Of a stretch of DNA of 64,000 nucleotides, positions 59,901 through 64,000 are shown piece after piece (positions within the stretch are counted from its first letter, which is position 1; every line of letters begins with the position of its first letter). The stretch covers positions 10,489,395 through 10,553,394 of the forward strand of contig NC_065878.1 of the NCBI RefSeq assembly GCF_933775445.1. The letters run 5' to 3'. A program made the position numbers and the translations under genes. Origin of the DNA: Argentina anserina (lineage: Eukaryota; Streptophyta; Magnoliopsida; Rosales; Rosaceae). The notes beneath the pieces were generated by a model. It worked only from the letters and a program-made list of their open reading frames with translations, searched no databases and was not told the origin of the DNA.

Positions 59901-60939
59901 ATGATTAATTAATTGTTCAATAGTTTGCAAATTTAAAGAAGGATTACAACAAGACGTAGGTAGAAATCAAGAATTAAATAGTCAAAGTGTCAAACCTGAC
60001 AAGTAATCCCACTCCGAGTAGCCAAAAACAAGTATCCTAAAATTCGACAGTCTAGGTATGAGTCAGAAGAGTTACGATATCAAGGACTACTAGTTTTAAC
60101 TTCTACGGTCTAAAGTTAGTCGATGAGCTGAATGAAGAACAGATTGAAGAAAACTCCATATATTCTACCAACAAAAGCTACAGCATAACAAATTCAGCCG
60201 ACTGTAGGAATTTATAATAGAGGTCGATGGCTCAGTTGATACACTGTAGCAATCCTTGTCTTCTCTTAAGAACTTAATTCATGATAAGAGGTCCATGATC
60301 TCATACAGCAGTGGAGAGCATGAGGAAAATTAAAAAGATCCAGAATCCTAGAAGTATAAGCCAACTCAGGGAGGAAATATACGAAATTGAACCTCTCCCT
60401 GACCTCCCTACTAACATTGAAAGAGAAAAGATAACAAGTAAGCTGTGTAAAAACCATGGAAATCAATCCAAACTAAAGAGCATCTATAAATCAAGCACAT
60501 TATATAGACAATACAGTAACCCACAACACCTGTATACATTAAAAGTTTGAAGTAGTTGTTTGGTGAACGGCAAGAATAGACGAAACAGACAATGGACACA
60601 TTACAAAGAAAACACAAGCTGTAACACCTGCTAGTTTTTTATCTGTTTCTTTCAAACAAAGCAACAAAATTTCACCTTGTGGATACCAGAAGCACGGATG
60701 CCAGCGAAGGCGGCGGTGGCGCCGGCGCCGACGATGAGGGAAGCGATAGCGCAAGCCCTGAAAGGCATGGAAGTGGAGCGGGGACCGGATCCTTTCCGGT
60801 AGAGGACTACGGCGGAGGCGAACTGGGCCGCGCCGGCTCCGGCCCATAAGAAGTGGGTGTCGGGCATGAGGGTCCGGCAGTGGTTGCCGCCATTTCCCTT
60901 GTGCTGCTCCGCCTCCTGCATCTCTGCCTGACTGACCAT
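56970..60939 (-). CDS. Small two-exon protein with two hydrophobic segments
   Basis: Exon 1 (60939-60676) encodes 88 residues from MVSQAEMQEAEQHKG to ASGIHK. A GTGAAA donor follows. Exon 2 (57041-56970), after an acceptor TTCTTAACAG, gives VDDLIQLRANIRTGLGVQRR plus three residues and a stop. The phase is 0 on both sides, total 111 residues. Two hydrophobic stretches (about residues 30-47, FLWAGAGAAQFASAVVLY, and 62-82, ACAIASLIVGAGATAAFAGI) suggest a small integral membrane protein, possibly organellar. I do not recognise the family by name. Exon 1 is GC-rich compared with the intron, as in a real gene. The 3.6-kb intron contains a complete solo LTR. The exon 2 assignment rests on splice consensus, phase and coding look, so it is slightly less certain than exon 1. 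Confidence 0.75.
57222..59470 (+). mobile_element. Solo LTR in the intron of the 111-residue gene, 2249 bp
   Basis: Starts TGTAATAACCCGAATTTTC, ends GACTCACTACA, and is flanked by ATTGA on both sides (57217-57221, 59471-59475). It shares the start word, a CTACTGTTCACGCG-type word near 57630 and a GTTTGTGTTTGCAATCCGG block (59133-59151) with the minus-strand solo LTR at 35908-37625, so the two are related. It lies antisense to the host gene. Confidence 0.85.
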
Positions 60940-61340
60940 GTAGAGGTTTAAGGTTTCGTTTGATTTTGTTTAATCAGAGTCGGGTTGACCCGTTTTGAAG
61001 AGGGCTTTTCAAACTGATTTTTAAGGCACCTGTCGCTTCTTTACTTCTAGGGCTGGTGGCCATTAGCCCAAAATCTAGGACTTTTGTGCCTAATAGCAAA
61101 ACAACGGTTAAGAAATTCTCAATTAAATAAACATACATTAAACATATATTAAGAAAAGACTTGACATTGACTCCGGCACCGGTGACCGTATTACGGTGAT
61201 ACTTGGCCGGATTCCGGCGACGTTGATTATTGACTCTTGTCCACTTGACGTTGACTTTTCACCATTTTATGTTGACCTAGTAACACCCTTTATCACCCCA
61301 CAAATGGATTGTCCCTTAATAGATCGGCTTCTACTGCCCC
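60940..61340. other. Intergenic between the 111-residue gene and the Harbinger element
   Basis: Presumed promoter of the minus-strand gene. No clear TATA box or other gene. Confidence 0.5.
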
Positions 61341-61380
61341 TAAGAGCATCTGCACCGGCGAGCAGATCAGTTTGTGGTGC

Positions 61381-61440
61381 TCGAGCAGGAGGTAGGACCG
61401 CTAGGTTTGCTTGAGCAGGAGGTAGGACTGCTAGGTTTGC
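61381..61440. repeat. 30-bp tandem duplication
   Basis: Two consecutive units of T(C/T)GAGCAGGAGGTAGGAC..CTAGGTTTGC, at 61381-61410 and 61411-61440. It is near the Harbinger terminus. Confidence 0.93.
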
Positions 61441-61763
61441 TCGAGCAAACCCAGATTCAAACTTGCACCAGCGACAATGGTGCTCGCCCAGTCAACCCAG
61501 GTGGATTGCTCACGCAACCGATCGAGCAAATTTTACTCCGGCATTTGCTCGACCGCCTGGCGGTGCCCACGGAACGTGGGTGACGTCAAGCACGTTCCTT
61601 TTTTTTCTGTTAAGCGCGTACAATGCACACATGAATAAAAACGTTTTTAAAAAGAAAAATGACCAATGAATGGGTGACACGTGGCTTAACGGTTGGGCAA
61701 TCAAACTCCAACGGTTTAATAGATTTGGGTCTTCCATTTGAATTAGACATTTCGATCGAACGG

Positions 61764-63308
61764 TGATAGGAGCACAAAGTGTGACGTTCTTAATGTATAT
61801 ATGTCATATTCTTATGCTTTGTTATTTCTTATTTAGTTGTTTTCGGTTCGTATTTGTTATTTGTATGTTTAAGTAGAGCTATGCCGCATTTTTTTATTTT
61901 GATGATGAAATTGTGCTAAGTGTTAGAAATCCTTATTGAGCTAGGATTTCTTACTCGACTAGGACTCTACTTTCATATTTCATTCTTTCTTATTCCTTAA
62001 TCGTCGAATTCTTTTCAGGAAAGACAAATCATATTTGGACAAGGAGTAGTGATGCCGTGATGCATTCCTAGTGAGACAAGAAAGTCATGTCGGAGTTGGA
62101 GGAAGGAGAGAAGAGGCTGGCCTAGCTATTTCCTAGTTGAAGAAGGAGAGATGTCGTGCAACCTATGTGTTTCCCAATTGGATTTGGTTTCCTATATCAA
62201 GTTGGATTTGGAGTACACGAATCAAAGTCCATATCAAAGAAGATTTCAGCCTCCCAATCTGATTCTATCTCATATTTGGGACGGCCAGGCTATGTTTTGA
62301 TTCCTATATATAGAGGCACGACCTCATTGTTTGAGCATCATCAACCTTGTGCAATTACTAGCTAAAGCTCTACCCGAATTCTATACTCACCATCTAAGAA
62401 ATCCTAAATCTGATTTCATCCTTCACCATCCCTAGCTTCGAAGCACGCTTGTGAATAAGTCCATCCTCTTAGAAAGCCACGGCTACACCTTGTAAAATCG
62501 CTTGATTGATAAAGTGTAACCATGATTCTCTCTATGTTTATTTCGGTTTTTCTTGTTCTTGGTTGTGTATGTGTTTTGGTCATTGTAAACTTGTTTCGAT
62601 TTTGTCTATGAAATAGTTACTTGTTTCAAATTTTATAAAGTTGCGAATATTAGGTTTTGGTTCTATGATTTTAGTTATGTTGTGATCTATTCTTGTGTGA
62701 TTTCAAAAGTATCTATGCGTCATGTATGCGCTTCTAGCATGATATTTAGGTTGTTGGATTAAAGACTTGTGCTATGAACATGTTTATCTTTTCTATGTAA
62801 GTTTCGAATTGCATGATTGTTGGTTAAGTAGGTGACATACTTAATGAATTCGATATGCGTGGTTTTAGAGTTGCATGGTAGGATGAGTATGTTAGATTTC
62901 AATGAAGGCTGCTTGGCAAGAGTTGAATGTGTTAAGTGTCTATGTGTTTAGATTATTACTTAAGACCCTAATTGCATGATCCAACCTTAGTTATTCATGA
63001 TAGTATCTCAGCATGACTCTTAAAGGAGGACTAGAATATGATTTTCGTTGCCTTATATGATTTTGTTTTGGTGATGGTTTGTATGTTGGTTAGTTGATCA
63101 CATGTATATATTAGCTTATGTTTATTTTCTGTTTAGTAACCGAACCGAACTTATCTATCAAAACCTTTAAAATCTTTATGAATTCGTTGTTAAATGTTTG
63201 TGATTCTTTGCCCTGGTTGGATCTCCGGTTTGTGAACGATACCCTCTTGCTTTATACTACTAACGATGCTACATGGTTAATATTGATGTCGAGTAATCGA
63301 ACTGATCA
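61764..63308 (+). mobile_element. Solo LTR, 1545 bp, same family as 17755-19950
   Basis: TGATAGGAGCACAAAG...CGAACTGATCA with the perfect 5-bp duplication AACGG at 61759-61763 and 63309-63313. TATA box CTATATATAG at 62304-62313. It lacks about 650 bp of U3-side sequence present in the other copy. The end word CCCTCTTGCTTTATACTACT is shared. Confidence 0.92.
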
Positions 63309-63526
63309 AACGGTCAGAATTCATAGACAACGGCTACTATTTGATCAGAACGGAAACAAACCCAAAAAATAGTTAAAAAATCCCAATAAATTTCAACACT
63401 CTCCCAAAAATTTACGTATAAATACTACTTCAATTTTAGATTAACTAACACCAATTTTTGCACAGCAAATTTCACATCTTCCTCCATCTCCTCTCTCATT
63501 TTGTTAAGCATTTTATTTCCAAAACA

Positions 63527-63763
63527 ATGGGCTCTTATTGGCTTCCTTCCGAAGATTTACAAATGTGCATCTCTTTTGTTCGTCATAGCATTGATGAATA
63601 CGACGGTAACAAACAAAAGAGAGACAAATTGTGGCATACAATTCATGCCGATTATATGCAAAATTGGGTGCTATCACCGGGTGAGAAACCTCTGAAGGAG
63701 CCAAGGACCCAAATCGCATTTGCTTCTCACTACAACAAGTTCAAGCTACTCTTGCAAAAATGA
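63527..63763 (+). pseudogene. Harbinger ORF1-like (SANT/Myb-like) gene, truncated
   Basis: ATG at 63527, preceded by a TATA box (GTATAAATAC, 63417-63426). The frame reads MGSYWLPSEDLQMCISFVRH, then DKLWHTIHADYMQNW and TQIAFASHYNKFKLLLQK, ending at TGA 63763. From memory this follows the plan of plant PIF/Harbinger ORF1 proteins (W.P.ED..L..SW...., FW..I...Y.., S.....N...). These SANT-like DNA-binding proteins act with the transposase, and relatives are far longer than 78 residues. Past the stop another frame (GTSLVDE, then GTAAGT) continues the family pattern, so the stop reflects a frameshift. It could have a downstream exon outside the window. Confidence 0.6.
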
Positions 63764-64000
63764 GGCGAATGTTTGGCAGCGGCATGACAACGTGTAGCTC
63801 GCGGCACTTCGTTAGTAGATGAAGTAAGTTTACATTTTTTTATCATATATTATAATTTTTATTCAATTATATATCTACTTAAATTATCTAATTTATATAT
63901 CTAATTTATTTAAATATGTAGTATTGTTTACATTATTTATTTTAATATATCTAATTTGCTTACATTATTTGTTTTATTTAATTTGTTTAAATTATGTAAT

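Larger units (their letters stand above)
61344..64000 (+). mobile_element. PIF/Harbinger-type element, left part, interrupted
   Basis: TAA|GAGCATCTGCACCGGCG at 61341-61360 matches the usual start of PIF/Harbinger elements (TIR GAGCATCT..., TWA duplication). An ORF1-type gene remnant follows at 63527. A solo LTR (61764-63308) split the leader between them. The right end and any transposase lie beyond the window, so the family call rests on one end plus ORF1. Confidence 0.6.

Noticed and set aside
60266..60617. Open frames in the intron of the 111-residue gene
   Set aside because: No domains. They lie between the supported donor at 60676 and acceptor at 57042.
1..64000. CRISPR arrays, rRNA, tRNA and bacterial operons
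   Set aside because: None seen. Repeats are tandem or transposon-type, I found no convincing tRNA A/B boxes by eye, and gene structure is eukaryotic.

Overview
The window looks like a repeat-rich, AT-rich intergenic stretch of a flowering-plant nuclear genome. It has spliced genes with GT-AG introns, plant-only families (a DUO1-type R2R3-MYB, TRAF-like MATH proteins, a plant RRM-like family) and a dense mix of plant transposons. My guess is a rosid eudicot, perhaps Rosaceae, but the sequence alone does not prove this.

Four genes look intact. They are a small RRM-like RNA-binding protein (11747-12340, +), a histidine-phosphatase/phosphoglycerate-mutase-family enzyme (49362-51043, +), the germline MYB factor DUO1 with an apparent miR159 site (52097-53887, -), and a 111-residue two-exon membrane-type protein (56970-60939, -) whose single intron holds a 2.2-kb solo LTR. 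Broken genes are a DnaJ relic at the left edge, a double MATH-domain pseudogene (31059-33219) with a good TATA box, a cysteine-rich secreted peptide gene (44217-44629, -) with a 2-base slip, and an ORF1-type gene of a PIF/Harbinger element at the right edge.

Region by region: 1-5 kb holds the DnaJ relic, a TIR element and unassigned sequence. 6.2-8 kb is a complex minisatellite. 11.5-12.4 kb is the RRM gene. 13.27-20.68 kb is a CACTA element with matching termini and an AAA target duplication. It carries a captured importin-5-like fragment and a nested LTR flanked by a scrambled duplication. 21-29 kb holds a truncated LINE and a copia-type element (copia-A), itself hit by a hAT MITE. 29.4-30.8 kb holds an inverted-repeat MITE and a TRIM. 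31-33 kb is the MATH pseudogene. 33-38 kb is LTR material, including a solo LTR. 38.2-44.25 kb is a second short-LTR copia element (copia-B), inserted against the cysteine-rich gene. 45-49 kb holds a truncated LINE, a TRIM-like pair and a second hAT MITE just upstream of the phosphatase gene. 49-61 kb is the gene-rich part. 61.3 kb to the end is a PIF/Harbinger element split by a solo LTR.

The surviving genes do not form a pathway. Element boundaries are well supported because, for most insertions, I could read both termini and the target-site duplications. I saw no clearly new biological system. The best candidates for follow-up are the rearranged CACTA element, the long MITE hairpins and the minisatellite.
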